Below are positions 42,144-54,236 of a stretch of 64,000 nucleotides of DNA, one piece after another. This stretch comes from Iris pallida. Lineage: Eukaryota > Streptophyta > Magnoliopsida > Asparagales > Iridaceae. The notes beneath the pieces were generated by a model. That model saw only the letters and a list, made by a program, of their open reading frames with translations. It was not told the origin of the DNA and made no database searches. The position numbers and the translations under genes are program-made. The stretch spans positions 2,316,851 through 2,380,850 of the forward strand of contig JANAVB010005598.1 of the NCBI GenBank assembly GCA_029216955.1, read 5' to 3'. The first letter of the stretch is position 1. Each line of letters opens with the position of its first letter.

Positions 42144-42807
42144 CCAAGCATAATCGAGAGTTTGATGTATGCTACTACTGCCACAAGGCCTGACATAGCT
42201 TTCGTCGTGGGAATGCTGAGTCGTTTCACGAGCAACCCAGGTGTTGAACACTGGAAAGCTGTGAAACGGGTTATGAGATATCTCAAGAAGACTCAGACAT
42301 ATGCACTGTACTACAGCGAAGATCCGCTGGTAGTAGAAGGCTCCAGTGATACCAGCTGGTGCTCAGAGGTGGAGAGCGAGAGATCCATGGGTGGATTCAT
42401 TTTCATAATGGATGGAGCTGCTATATCGTGGAAGTCGAAGAAGCAGACTATGCTCTCGCGGACATCCATGGAATCTGAGTTCTTTGCACTTGATACCGCA
42501 GCCGAGGAAGAAGAATGGTTTCGGGAGCTCATGCATGATCTTTCAGTGGTTGGGACGTAAATACCGGCGATACCGATATATTGCGACAACCAGGCGACTG
42601 CGGCTGGTGGCATCAAATGACCTCTTCAATGGAAAGAAGAGGACTGTGTGGTTGAAGTACAGGGCAGTACACGATCTTATCAAGAGAGGTATTATTGTAG
42701 TGATTGATGTTCGGGGTCAGGAGAACCTGGCGGATCCGTTCACCAAGGGCCTCAACCGCCAGCTGGTCGATGACACAGCTTGTAAAATGGGATTGAAGGC
42801 ATTCTGA
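42144..42807 (+). pseudogene. pol: Copia RNase H (frameshift near 42610)
   Basis: ATRPDIAFVVGMLSRF, GSSDTSWCSE, SWKSKKQTMLSRTSMESEF and a shifted IYCDNQATA. The end (NLADPFTKGLNRQLV) is in another frame to TGA at 42807. Confidence 0.88.
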
Positions 42808-43874
42808 TATTGTATTATTATATTCCTACCATAAAGTTTTATGCTAATAGTTCAAAGTGAAATCTACTAGGCATCTAGCTTTTGGTTCAAGGGAGGACCA
42901 CTAATCGGAAGAATATCAGAAATAGTGGATACATGTTCTATTAGGCATGGAGAGGTTACGGACCTACAACCACTGTTGTTTACTGTTATTTTCTATGAAA
43001 AACGGATCATGTGGGAAGGTTGGCTTAAATGCCTTAATGAGTTCTCAGGCAGAGTGAATGCCTGGTGTGCTTTACAAGAAACACGGTAGAACAGCACTAC
43101 AAGGAGTAAAACTCCATGCTACTGTGGGATGACTCCACCATGAGGTTCCCAAGGATGGGGTAATACCTCGGCTTTGTTAGCAAAGTCACAGCGGCGTAGC
43201 ACCGCAAATAGACAGTTAGTCTAATGCTGTATGTTAAAATAAAGAGGGATATAGTCAGCACTACAAAGAGAAGGAGTTCCTCATGTTACAGTGGCACGAC
43301 ACCACAATAAGGTACCCGGTTAGGAATAAAGCCTCAGCCTTGTAAGCCATGTCGTTGCGGCGTAACAGCGCAAGGGAGCCTAAGGCTTCATGCTGGGTAG
43401 TTTGGCACTACAAAGAGGCAGTTGCCTCATGCTATAGTAGTATGACACTACGATGAGGTTCCCGCTACGGGGTAAGGCCTCGACTTTAAGCCATGTCATA
43501 GCGGCATAGCACCACAAGGAAAGCGCAAAGCGCTTCATGCCATGTCTCTTTATAATGAACTCACCTATAGTGTATGGACAAAGAGGTATCAGGCCATCTC
43601 TTGAGGGTAAACTTGTAGACGCCCAAAATTATACACTGAAACCAGGCTGGCACAGGACCTTTAATGTGTAGTCAGAAGCACATGTAACTACATTATATGA
43701 GTGGAAAGAATTTCAGCTATGATGGAGAATTCAAGGCTTAGTCCATTCTTGTATTATAGTCTGTTGTTTGACCCATGCGGGAAGATTCAAGTCGTCAGCG
43801 ACATCTCTCCTAATACATGATGGACAGTTACTGTGGAAAACACTTATACCCATATATAGAGATATGTGGGGGAT
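42808..43874 (+). repeat. Copia 3' leader with three degenerate tandem repeats
   Basis: No coding. Three units of about 140-170 bp (from about 43090, 43257 and 43408). Each has CACTACAA.GAG, CTCATG or CCATGCTA, GAC.C.AC.ATGAGGT.CCC, GGGTAA..CCTC and GCGGCGTAGCACCGCAA-like pieces. PPT-like GTGGGGGAT at 43866-43874. Confidence 0.65.
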
Positions 43875-44967
43875 TGTTGGGGTTTTGGCCTTTGTATTGT
43901 GAATTTTTGTCCCACGTCGGCTAGGCCAAAGGAGTTGTATCTCTATATATTAGCTATGCTAGTTTAGAGATGCACATGTGGCGTAGAGGTGCACATGGGT
44001 GTGCCATGTGGGGTTATTTTTCTAATGGAAAGAATGCTAAATCAATAATTGAAAGCATTCATGCTTTTTGCTCTTGGGAAATTTATTTCCATGGGAGCTA
44101 AGCCCCGTAGGGGCTTAGCGACTCGGACTCGGACTCGGACTCAGACTCGGGCGCGGGCTCATATTGTACGGCCAGGTTGCGCGGCCAGGTTGTACAGCTA
44201 GGTTGCACGGCCAGGTTGCGCGACCTAGGTTGTGCGGCCCAGGTTGCGCGACCAGGTGCGCGCCCAGTGGCGTGCCCAGTTGCGCGCTCAGTTATGCGCA
44301 GATGGCACAAGTGGCTCAGTGCGCGTACTGCGCATAGTGTGCAAAGCGTGCGGGGTGCGCGAGTGACGCAACTTGCTTCAGATCGTGCCTGTGCATGATC
44401 TGAGTGGTTACTTCACGTTCGTAGTGGTTATTACCACGTCCCGAATGTTGTGCTAACCGAGCAGTTGCTACTCGGGCCTATAAAAGGTCTCTTCTCTCTC
44501 ACAGGTAATACACACAGAATATATTCAGAGGGTTACAAAAGTTTACAAATGTTTCTTAACACAAGTAAACAGAACCTGTCAGAGAGAAGAGAAGCTTTGC
44601 ACCAGCGTTGCTTTTGTACGGGAGTCCGTATACGATCCGAGGAGTCAGAAGAGCAGAAGTGTTCAAAAGTTCTCCGACGAACTTGCTGGTTCCTGGAAGC
44701 TATTCATGTGGGGCGAATATAGCTTTGAGCAACGGTGATTATTCACCCCAGTAGGCCTTCTTCCATCTTTCGCCTGTCATCTTCTTCGCTGCTGTGAATT
44801 ATGAAATCTTCTTAGATTCTCGTATATCATATGCTGCTGTAACGAGATCTTCTTAGATCTTCGTTAGACTTGCGCAACCTTCCTAGAAGTGTTGCGTTGG
44901 AACATTGTTCTTACAATTGTTTCATCTTCTCAGTTTTCCATCGAAATATTGTGCCCCGGTATTAACA
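43875..44967 (+). repeat. 3' LTR of Copia element (1093 bp)
   Basis: TGTTGGGGTT to GGTATTAACA. It differs from the 5' LTR mainly in the CTCGGA and GGTTGCGC repeat blocks (44118-44300). Confidence 0.93.
44479..44485 (+). promoter_or_regulatory. TATA box of Copia 3' LTR
   Basis: TATAAAA, same context as 38381. Confidence 0.7.
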
Positions 44968-44972
44968 CGAGA

Positions 44973-45035
44973 TAGCAGGGGGGCAATGGTCGGCCGACAC
45001 GTTGGCCGACGGTCACGCCCGCGGTTACAAACCGC
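44973..45035. mobile_element. Foldback MITE, right part
   Basis: Inverted partner of 37681-37732, ending at GCGGTTACAAACCGC. No clear TSD outside the ends. Confidence 0.72.
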
Positions 45036-46070
45036 AGACAAAATATTATTTTCGTTCAATAACATACCCTTCATAACGATTGATGATTTACCTAATATTT
45101 GTGCCCACTAAAAAAATCATCTAGTAAACTACTTTATATTTAGTATATGATATTATACTTTACTAGGCATGGCCCATGTCGGTGTACTTGATCTATGTAT
45201 ATGTGTGATCCATACACCTGAACTTGGCATACATGCTTCGTTTGCAGTTTGAGTTTTAGTCCCAGAAAATTGATGGAATGATTTAAATTACTGTTTGCAA
45301 GTTCAACATTTGCTCAAACGTTTCTTCTTACCAAATGCTTATTAGGTCACCAATTGGCCTCCAAGAACGCGGTGAGCGTTCGGTTTATTCATTATCAAAC
45401 GAACCAAAATAGTCAAAATTGAAATTCTAAAAATTCAAAATTGAAACCGAAACGGTAAACAATTGAGTTTATTGGGTTTGTTCGATTGTGCTATTTTTTG
45501 GTGTGATGGGACGGATCCAAAGTTGAAATTATGGTTAAATTATATTAAAAATTTATAATTTTTAAATATATCTTTGTTGTATTTCAAAGTTGAGTCTAAA
45601 GTTAGACTAATTATTAAATTATCAAATTTTGGCTTTACAAGACATAAAATAATTTTTTTAGTATTTTTAAAATCAAAGGTGAATGAATTTTTTTAAGCCG
45701 AACCCAGTCTCTTATCCAATTCAATTCGATTCTCTTCTCTACTCTTCTCGGTCCAAAACTATTCCAAGAATAGGTAATGTTTTTGTTGGGAAGGAATCAC
45801 ATGAACAACCAAACCGGCAACCTTGTTAAGTGGTGACTTGAAATAGAATTCAAATAAAATGTAGCTTCAATCCAAATTGTCCTAATCCACATTATTCTTA
45901 CTCCAATCTCCGTAAATGGCTTTCCAGATCCTGTAATAGCGGCTCTCTATTGGAAAAATTATTCAGTAGTTCGGACTCATTACGTAACAAGGATAGTCTT
46001 GAATTCCCACCAACATCGATAATGTCATGACATACCATAAAATAATGATATTGAAAGAGTAAAAAAGAGT
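45036..46070. other. AT-rich non-coding DNA
   Basis: No gene or recognised repeat; short A/T-rich ORFs only. Confidence 0.45.
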
Positions 46071-46078
46071 GTCAAAGT

Positions 46079-46620
46079 CAGGGCCGGCTCATCCTTTAGA
46101 CAAAAGAAGCAGCCGTCTAGGGCTCCCACCTTTTTAGGGCCCCCCCAAAATACCAGATACTAGTATATAGATATATATATGTCATATGCATTTTTTTGTA
46201 AGAAAATTTCGGCTGAAAAAGAAAACAACCGCTTGCCTATTTGTAAAAAAATAAAATAAAGTTAATTAAATCTATCAAAATTTGAAAAACAAATAATATC
46301 CATTGTCGCCTCTTCGTCTCCTCCTTCAGAAAAAAAAATTTGGTCTCTTCATCATCATCTACTACATAATTAAAACAAATATATATGTACAACTGCTTCT
46401 TATTCAAATTTTAAATATTATTAATGAAAAAAAGATTTTGAATCTGCCTATGTAATGTTTATAACGATATATCACTGGTCCGAAGTCCGAATCAAGAATA
46501 AAAATTTACATATAAATCAATATAATAAAATTATATAATTTAATTATGTTTAAATTTTTAAGAAAGAGTCACATCTTTAAAATTTTGTCTAGAGTCTCCA
46601 AATGCCTTGAGACGGCCCCG
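46079..46620. mobile_element. hAT-type MITE, 542 bp
   Basis: Flanked by perfect 8-bp TSD GTCAAAGT (46071-46078 and 46621-46628), the hAT length. Ends are CAGGGCCGGCTC and inverted CGGGGCCGTCTC, 10 of 12 matching. The interior is AT-rich and non-coding. Confidence 0.85.
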
Positions 46621-46628
46621 GTCAAAGT

Positions 46629-47080
46629 TTATTAATACCATGTGGTAAGTTGGGACCAATGAATAAATTTTCAGTCTAGTGATACCGAGAGTCACAACTA
46701 TATATATATGCACATAAATTATTCAAATAAAACTTATAAATGAAAACCTTTGGGATCAATACTAATAACACAACACGATATAATAACCTTATTTATAAGT
46801 ATAATTATGTCCCAAAAATTTTATTTTTACTAATAAAGAAACTAAAAATATCAAGATTTAGGAAAAATAAGTATATACATAAATTACTATTTATAGAAAA
46901 AAAATATAGTATAATTTAAGGAGGGGTTTAACATCCTACCCAACTTATAAAATTTTCGTTCTCACCGTAATATCCCTCTCAGGTACAGATTTGGCGACGA
47001 AACCTACGCAATATCCCTCTCGGGTACAGATTTTATCATCGGTGCCTTTGGAGCTCCCGACGGATTTCGTACCAAAAAGG
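46629..47080. other. AT-rich DNA, then a short duplicated segment
   Basis: No gene. AATATCCCTCTC.GGTACAGATTT occurs twice, near 46970 and 47017, 46 bp apart. Confidence 0.45.
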
Positions 47081-47416
47081 TCTAGGGTTTCAACCATAGA
47101 TGAAAGCGAAAGCGGAGAAGGAGCTTAAAAGCACCTGTTTTTCCAGGAACAAAGGAAGCAGATCGACCAGTTCCACTCGAAGAGAAAGAAGTTCCACCCC
47201 CAAGGACTAAAGCTCAGGAGAGAAGCTACTCGACTGAAAGGAGAAGAGATGAAATATGCGAGACTGAAAGGAGAAGGGATGTGCTTCACACGAAGGGCTT
47301 TTTCTAACTATTCATCGAGCAAAGACGCAGTGAACTTTCGAACATCGACAACCTAAAAGGTGACCTTCCTTCTATTAGATCCCGGCACGGTCGCCTCACC
47401 TCACCGCGGAGTGGGC

Positions 47417-47595
47417 GACCTGAATCCAGCGAAGTGTGCTTTTGGAGTCACTGTAGAGAAGTTTTTCGGGTGAATTCTTCGTCGAGTTGGCATTAGTGTT
47501 GATCCTCAGAAGACCAAGGCCATCCTTGATATGCCTTCTCCCAAGAATCTGAGATAACTACTTTTATTGGACGTCTCTCGTACATCCGATGATTT
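47417..47595 (+). pseudogene. Gypsy RT/connection fragment
   Basis: Reads LNPAKCAFGV, a stop, then GISVDPQKTKAILDMPSPKN, and FIGRLSYIR in a shifted frame. Matches the segment after the YVDD box of Gypsy RT. Confidence 0.75.
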
Positions 47596-47937
47596 TTACC
47601 CCATCCTACTCCTTCACCCTCACCTAAAATCCGCCAAAGTCAGCCTTAGCCATGGAATCCAAGAGCTTGTGAGGTAGAAAGAGACCTTCCTTAGGTTCTC
47701 CTTCTTCACCTCTCTTTCCCATCAAGCCTCTTCAAGGAAGCTAGCTCCAGACCATTTTGAAGGGGGAGTTAGATCATAAAGAAGAGTTTGTTCCTTTGTT
47801 TGAAGAGGAACAATCCTACCGGACTCATTTGAGATAGGAATGGCTAAAATTATTGTCCCAGGAAGAAAGCTAATGAAAGCAAAGGTCAAGAATATCTTGG
47901 TTTAACAGAAGTAAGTCAAAAACAGTCTTCAAAACGG

Positions 47938-48219
47938 TTAATTGGGAGTGGAAAGGCTAGCAGCTGGTGACAAGCTGATAGAAGTACCTTCAGTAGTGGC
48001 TGCAGTGAGACTCCCGGCCCCCATTATCGGAAGATTCATTTGCTTGAAACCCGTTCGTTGGGCAATCCAGTCTTTCCTTTCCTGCTTCCCTTTGGAAGAG
48101 ACAATGAAGGAACTCTTGGCATTGTTGATGACTTGGCCTGAGACTTCTAAAAATTCCCTCAAAGTAGACATAAGGCAGTTCACACTGTCATTACCCCCTT
48201 CAAGAAGAGTCGCGACCAT
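47938..48219 (-). pseudogene. LINE RT fragment
   Basis: The minus strand reads LREFLEVSGQVINNAKSSF and later GFKQMNLPI, like the region after the catalytic box of plant L1 RTs. About 94 codons are open. Confidence 0.65.
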
Positions 48220-48650
48220 GAAAAAAAGCGCCTAGGTTATAGAGTTCGCTGCTTTTCTTAGGCCGAAGAAGGGCAATAAAGCAGATGAGGGAGAAGAAGC
48301 TTTCCTTGATTCTCTCGGAACTACTTCTTTCAGTCTAGCATTTTCGCCCCTTGCCTCAAAGTCTTAGTCCAAATTGTTGGATTCAAACTTATCTTGTCCC
48401 TGTCTCGTACCCAAGTTTCTAAACTCAAGTTTGAGCCACCCCTGTGTTAACTGCCTTCAGCTGGTAACATAATGTCCGAGGTAAACCCCTATTCAAGACC
48501 ACGCAGACCAACAGCCGTCAGAGAAGACGCGAACTATGTCGCGGACGCACGCGCGAAGATCGGACCCATAAAAAACATAGCTTTGGGGCTAACAGGGGCC
48601 TGGCTCCCTCTGAGCCTGCCTATCTAGAGCTGTGCTACGCGCACGTGTAG

Positions 48651-48880
48651 GGAATTGATTTGAGTTAACATGAAGACGTTGAAGCATGTGTTAAGCACGA
48701 AACTTCAATGCACTCATGGATCACCCAAACCGGCATACACGTAACACATAGCACAAATAGCTCTGGATAGTGTAGGACGTCGGTCGCTTCGGCATGGCGG
48801 TATTTGTTTAACCACCAGTAGGTAAGCGAGGGTAAACCACGGCACACGGACCGGGCGCTCCTAACTTACTGATTAAAATA
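48651..48880. other. Non-coding, no feature seen
   Basis: Mixed-composition DNA without a recognised gene. Confidence 0.4.
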
Positions 48881-48889
48881 AAATTTAAG

Positions 48890-49224
48890 ATAAAAATATA
48901 ATGAGGTCGAATACAAGGGAAAGTAAGTACATTATATCATAATTCGATTTCCGAAAACATGGAGGAGGTATTTATAGAAGGAATCCAAACTGACACCATT
49001 TTCTACAAGATATGGTATTCTTACTTCAAGTCCCTACCCAACTTATAAAAGTTGGCTAACCGTGTAAATCGTCATCACAAGACTCCTAGAAAAATAAATC
49101 CCAAGGAAAAAATTTATATGAGAATATTTGTACTCCTATCCACAGTCACGGATCCTAAGGGAAACTTGGTATGGCCATGGCATTCTTGGTCAATAACTAC
49201 AAAGAGTAAATTATTGCCATTTCC
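48890..49224 (+). repeat. Unknown repeat, copy A (first part)
   Basis: Aligns over several hundred bp, with many mismatches, to 61320-61640. Shared anchors include GGAATCCAA, CAACTTATA/CTATA then GAAGTTGGCTAA, and CACAG.CACGGA. Copy A is cut at 49224 by the Tekay-like element and resumes at 60495. Confidence 0.6.
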
Positions 49225-49799
49225 TGTAACACCCAATTTTCCAAATGAGGGTAATTTTGAAATTTTGTAATTATAATTATTATTTATTGATAATTGTTTC
49301 ACATTATGATTTTTGGTGATTTTTAATATTTTTTTAAACTATTTAAAAACTGGTTTAAGTCATGACTTGTGATTTTGATGTGCTGCTAGTGAAACCCTAG
49401 AGACTGCATGACCTAGGGCCTAACCATGTCATTAGGATGTTTTAATTATCATTTTTAGCCTAGGGATAATTTGGTCATTTTGACTTATTTGAATTATTTG
49501 ATGATTATTGAATTGGTGAATTCTAGTTTGACTTTGACTTGTTGAGACCTAGTGAACTAGCCTAGAAGCTAACCCTAGCCATGGTGACCCTAGTCTAACT
49601 TAGGTTAACCTACTTTTAGTCATTAGAAACTAATTTTGGATTAGGAGGATTAGTTTAAGTGAATTTAAGTCATGGCTTGTGGTTTCATGAAATGACTTAT
49701 GGCTTAATGATTTGATTGATCATGACTTAAGCCCATGGGCCATTTAGTAAATCCTAACCCTAATTATTGAGCTTATGACCAGCCATAGGGATCCCCACC

Positions 49800-49808
49800 C
49801 TATTTAAA
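49800..49808 (+). promoter_or_regulatory. TATA-like box in Tekay-like LTR
   Basis: CTATTTAAA after CCACC; repeated in the 3' LTR near 56299. Only weakly supported. Confidence 0.4.
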
Positions 49809-50329
49809 CACTTATTCGTTAGGGCTTGCCTCTTTATTTCATTCCAACACTTGGAGAAAGAAAGGTATTTTTTTCCCCTTCCAAAAATCTCCATAAATCC
49901 ATTTTAATTCCTTTTTAATCCTAGTCTTTTGCATTAGGTTCTAATTTCTGTATATTTAATATTTCTGGAGGTTAATCTCAGTTTTGGGCTCATTTGGAGT
50001 ATTTGGCCATCAAGAGGAATACCCCCCATTTGGAGCTTTTTTTTTTTTGCAATTTGCACTCATAGGTAACAACCCTCAAATTGTGTTTTAATCTTGATTT
50101 TATTGCATGATGGCTTAGGAATAGGTGTCCCCTAACTTTTGGAGGAATTTCGTGTCATTTGCATTAGATTACATGTCCGTATCTGACACGTATCGAACCT
50201 AATAGCTAGGTGTTCGACGAAATGCCCGAACCGACTCGATTTGCCATTTTTGCAAATCCATTTGAATGGAAACCTAGATCTAGGGTTTGCTTATGCATTT
50301 CTGTATTTATTTCCTAATTTTAGTTTCGT

Positions 50330-50840
50330 GTCGTGTCCACACGGGGACACGAACACGCTGCCGCGCGCGTGAACACAGTGTCCTGCATCACGGGGTTGAG
50401 AACTCCCGACACAGGACACGTGGATACGCCAATTTCTGTGTGGAGTGAGGGGCATCATCTGCCATCATCCTCCCAAAAGATGGGTGTTTGCGGTGGTGTG
50501 TACGAGGAGAAATCCTCCCCGCACTGGCCGCGCGGCCTGCCGTTGCGCGCGCAGGAACTCCCCTGATACGGGGTCGGACACGCTGACACACGTATCTAGG
50601 ACACGGTGCAGGCTATCCTAGGGGTAGCCCTACCCCTGGTGCACGTGTATGCAAGGCCACATGTCACCACGTGGCCTGTGTCATGCGCGGAACACGCGTG
50701 CATGCGTGCACGACGCTGCGTGCAGTCCAGTGCACGTGTGCGTGTCTGTGAGTGTTTGTGTGTTCTGGACACGCTCGTGTCCACTTGGTTGGACACGAAT
50801 GCATTGTTTGACACGTGCACATGTGTGTTTGTGATTACCA
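50330..50840. repeat. GGACACG / CGTGTCC motif block in the LTR
   Basis: About ten copies of GACACG or its complement in 500 bp of GC-rich DNA. Matching block at 56823-57330. Confidence 0.6.
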
Positions 50841-52389
50841 ACCACTAATTTAGGTTATTATCATGATTTTGTTTTTCGAATTGCATTTTCCATTTATTCC
50901 TGATACCATGTATTCTGTTCGAAAACTCTGAGATTGATTTCTATTTTAGACTGAATTTTGATGTTTTTATTCCCATAATGATTCATGTATACATGTAATA
51001 GTTTACTGGAATGTTGGTTTATGGCTCGTGATTGGGAATTAGAATTTCGAATGGAGTTTGGTTGAATGAATTGATATGTAGACTGTGGACTGATACATTC
51101 CTGGAACTGTTGGGTTCTAAATTTTCATTCCATCTTGAAGACTGATTTGCTGAGCTAAATTCCATATCAATCACATGTATATTAGTTGATTTTGAATTAT
51201 GTTAAGTTTTGGAAATTGGGTTTTAGACTTAGAAATGGAATTTTAACATTTGAATAAATTTTCGAAGAGAGGACTGATACTATATACAGTCCATTGAATT
51301 CTGAATTTTAATTTCCCTCTCTTAAACCGATTGGATGATTAAATTGTCATGTTAAGATTTAAATATGTGTGTGTAAGTTACTGTTAAGAAGGGTTACTGA
51401 TTTGGTTGGGAGGTTGAACTGTAATGTAATGCAATCCTGCTGAAAACCGAATTCAATTTCCAGTTTTAAAGTCTGAGAATTGAATTCTAACATTGATTTC
51501 CTCTTTAACCCTGTTGAAACTGAACTTGATGCTTAATTGCTAGGTTGATTCCATTACATTGTATTAGCAAATGAATGATTCATTGATTGATTCACATGGC
51601 TGTTCCTATATAGTTCTGGTCTCAATAATTAATGGACTGTGAACTTCAGAGAAAATGTTTGTTTAACAGTTATAAATCATGCCTCTCTAAATGTGTGATA
51701 GACATTAATTTCAATTCCCGAGTTTGTAACTGAGAACACTATCACTTGACCCACACACACAAACTTCTGACATGTACACTCACCTACCCCCATGCCATTC
51801 ACTGAAATCTGAGTGTGATGCACCATGTCACACACACACTCTATTGCTTCCCTAACACACATTGAAATTCCTGAAATTCTCATCACACCCCTGTTTTTCC
51901 TATACACACTCACACAATATGAGGACAGTCCCATATTCATGTACCACACATTCCATGATACACACATAGCTCTCACACTTGGCCATGTATCCCACACACA
52001 TGGTAGTTGTAACACACATACACATCCAACCTACATATTGTATCACATGTATCACACTCATGTAGTTTCACACACATGCCACTATGTTAACACTACACAC
52101 ACATGTATTCCTCTTCCTTTTAACCCATGCATATATTTACATATGTATATGTATATACATATATATCTATATATGTGAGATATATTATCATGTAGCCTAT
52201 AGATGTATATGTGATTAACTATATTAAATTAGATATATAATTAATGTGTGTTTAGCCTATGCACAGGGCACATAGCCTATGGCTCATTGCCTATGTATAT
52301 GGCATGAATGCCAATGAACATGTGTTGTTGGCTTGTATAGTCTAGATAGTGTGTGTTGCTAGAATAGGCTGGTTAGGCCTAGTGAGACT

Positions 52390-52610
52390 TGTTTGCTTAG
52401 GTTTGACCTAGTTGACTTAGTCTGACCAGTCTAGTTGACTGGAGTTAACTAAAAGTCAACAATTAGTCTGGATGTGACCAATTGACCTAGTTTTGACTAG
52501 AGTATTGACTTGGGTTGACCCAGAGTTGACCAAGTTTGACTTGGATCTAGTTTGACCTAGACAGTTGACCAGGTTTGACTTAGAGTTGACTTTGACCTAG
52601 ATTGGTCTAG
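52390..52610 (+). repeat. GTTGACCTAG-type short repeats in the LTR
   Basis: Dense degenerate repeats of GTTGAC and TTTGACCTAG; also at 58890-59120 in the 3' LTR. Confidence 0.65.
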
Positions 52611-54236
52611 AAATCATATAGTTTGCATTGTATCATTCATTTACCTTATCTTAAACACATTATAACTTGTACTGCTCTATTTAGGATATTGTGACTCCGG
52701 TGCAGACGTCTGACATTACACTACTCTTTTCAGAGTATCAGACGAGTACATTCTCTGATAGTTCTCTCATTTAATTATCAATTACTGTACTTCAGTTATA
52801 GTTATTTTTATGTGATTCTCTGTTACAACACGTATGGATATTTCTGGATTCATGTATGCGACACACATACCTTACTTATCTGGCCTCTATTACTGGAATT
52901 ACTGGAATCATTCCGGAATCTATTTCTGGAATCATCATATTTTGGCTGGACTCATCTCGATTCTCGTGTCGAATTCTGGATTCATTTGTATTGCGGGGCG
53001 GGGAAATATTGAGTAAGACATGTAGACATACCCCAAATCTGGAATCTTCCAACTGGAATCTACTGGAAGCATAGCTATCTCTCGCCTGATCAGTGAGAGA
53101 TGTGCCTGATTACCTACAGTCGTTTACATGTCGATCTCGGTATTTTAAAACACATTGTTAGAATAGCTGGACTCACCTGGATTCTTGATCACTAGAATCA
53201 TCTTGTACTGGATTCATCTTGTATTAGATTCATCTCGTACTGGATTTATAGTAGTTTTACACTTGTTTTGCATTTACTGTCTGGACTTATTATGTTACTT
53301 TAGTTCAGCTAGATTTATTTTACAGTCTTCATTGCCATCATTCTTCTCTTGTTTTAGTTACTTTACTTCCTTGTATCTTACTGCTTCTCTATACTATCAC
53401 CTAAATATAACTGCCATATTCATCAATAAAACTGTCTATAACTGCTTTATAGTTCTGTGTCATTACATGGGTTTTCTTGATGAGTTGTACTCGTTCCTGT
53501 CCTGACTGGACCTGTTATAAATTTTACAGATGATTGCCCTGAGGACACATGCCCTACATATTACTGACCAGAAGATGGCTTAGCTACCTATGGCCCCGAT
53601 ACTCAGGAGTGATCGGGAGATTAGCTAGTTATTTTGTTTAGCTTTCATGTTTTAGAATTGGAGTTGTATATAAGTTAAGATTTGTAGTTGAGATTTTCTG
53701 AGATTATATTATTAGTTGTTGGTTTTATTCTGTTATTAGTCTTAGTTTTAATCTTCTGTCCTATCATATCGTTCTTAGACTGTGATTGAGGTTACATTAT
53801 ATCTATACTTGTCCTCCGTTCGAAGTTGATTTTTTTGACAAGTACATTATATAATTGCATGATTGGTTGGTTATATAGTGACCTAGAACTGCGTTCTACC
53901 GTCGATACTGCGGCGTAGGCTGGGCGTTGTTACGCGCTCGTACCCTCACAGTGGGTGCGGGTCGTGACATATTTTTAGTGGTGGCCCATACAGGTCGAGA
54001 GTCGCATTAGTACGATATCGTGGTAGTACAGCGACTTAGTTGTACTGCCGCGAGCCTGCGATAGGATTGAGAGATAGGCTTTAACGGAGAGGCGCTCAAT
54101 CACAGTTAGAAAAAATTCTGTTTCAATTCATACCATCTATACATCTTGCTGATTGTCTTCCTTGAAATTAACTGTCCTCCCTTGATTTATCGCTTCTATC
54201 TCAGTATTGATTTCTTGTTTGATCTGTATCTCCAGG

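Larger units (their letters stand above)
37760..44967 (+). mobile_element. Ty1/Copia LTR retrotransposon (7.2 kb)
   Basis: LTRs 37760-38869 and 43875-44967, flanked by perfect 5-bp TSDs CGAGA (37755-37759 and 44968-44972). Domain order is gag, protease, integrase, RT, RNase H, the Copia order. Pol is in one frame with at least seven stops and one late frameshift. PBS-like sequence after the left LTR (TCTCAAAGCTAT, about 38872) is a weak match to initiator tRNA-Met sites. PPT-like GTGGGGGAT precedes the right LTR. A 1-kb repeat-bearing leader separates pol from the 3' LTR. Confidence 0.95.
47081..48650. other. Mosaic of decayed pol fragments, possibly organelle-derived
   Basis: Base composition is more even than the neighbours and rich in GAAG/CTTC, which recalls plant mitochondrial intergenic DNA. 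It includes a Gypsy RT fragment (47417-47595) and a LINE RT fragment on the opposite strand (47938-48219). Plant mitochondrial genomes do carry such fragments. This cannot be settled by eye. Confidence 0.35.
49225..53969 (+). repeat. 5' LTR of Tekay-like element (4745 bp)
   Basis: TGTAACACCC to GGTCGTGACA. It contains a GC-rich GGACACG block (50330-50840), a CA-rich stretch (51745-52110), GTTGAC repeats (52390-52610), CTGGAATC repeats (52885-53065) and GGATTCATCT repeats (53170-53250). All ORFs inside are shadows. Confidence 0.92.

Noticed and set aside
51825..52178. His/Thr-rich 117-aa ORF
   Set aside because: Encoded by CACACA-rich DNA inside an LTR; a near copy exists in the other LTR.
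52390..52610. CRISPR-like regular repeats
   Set aside because: Short, degenerate and without unique spacers of constant length; plant LTR context.
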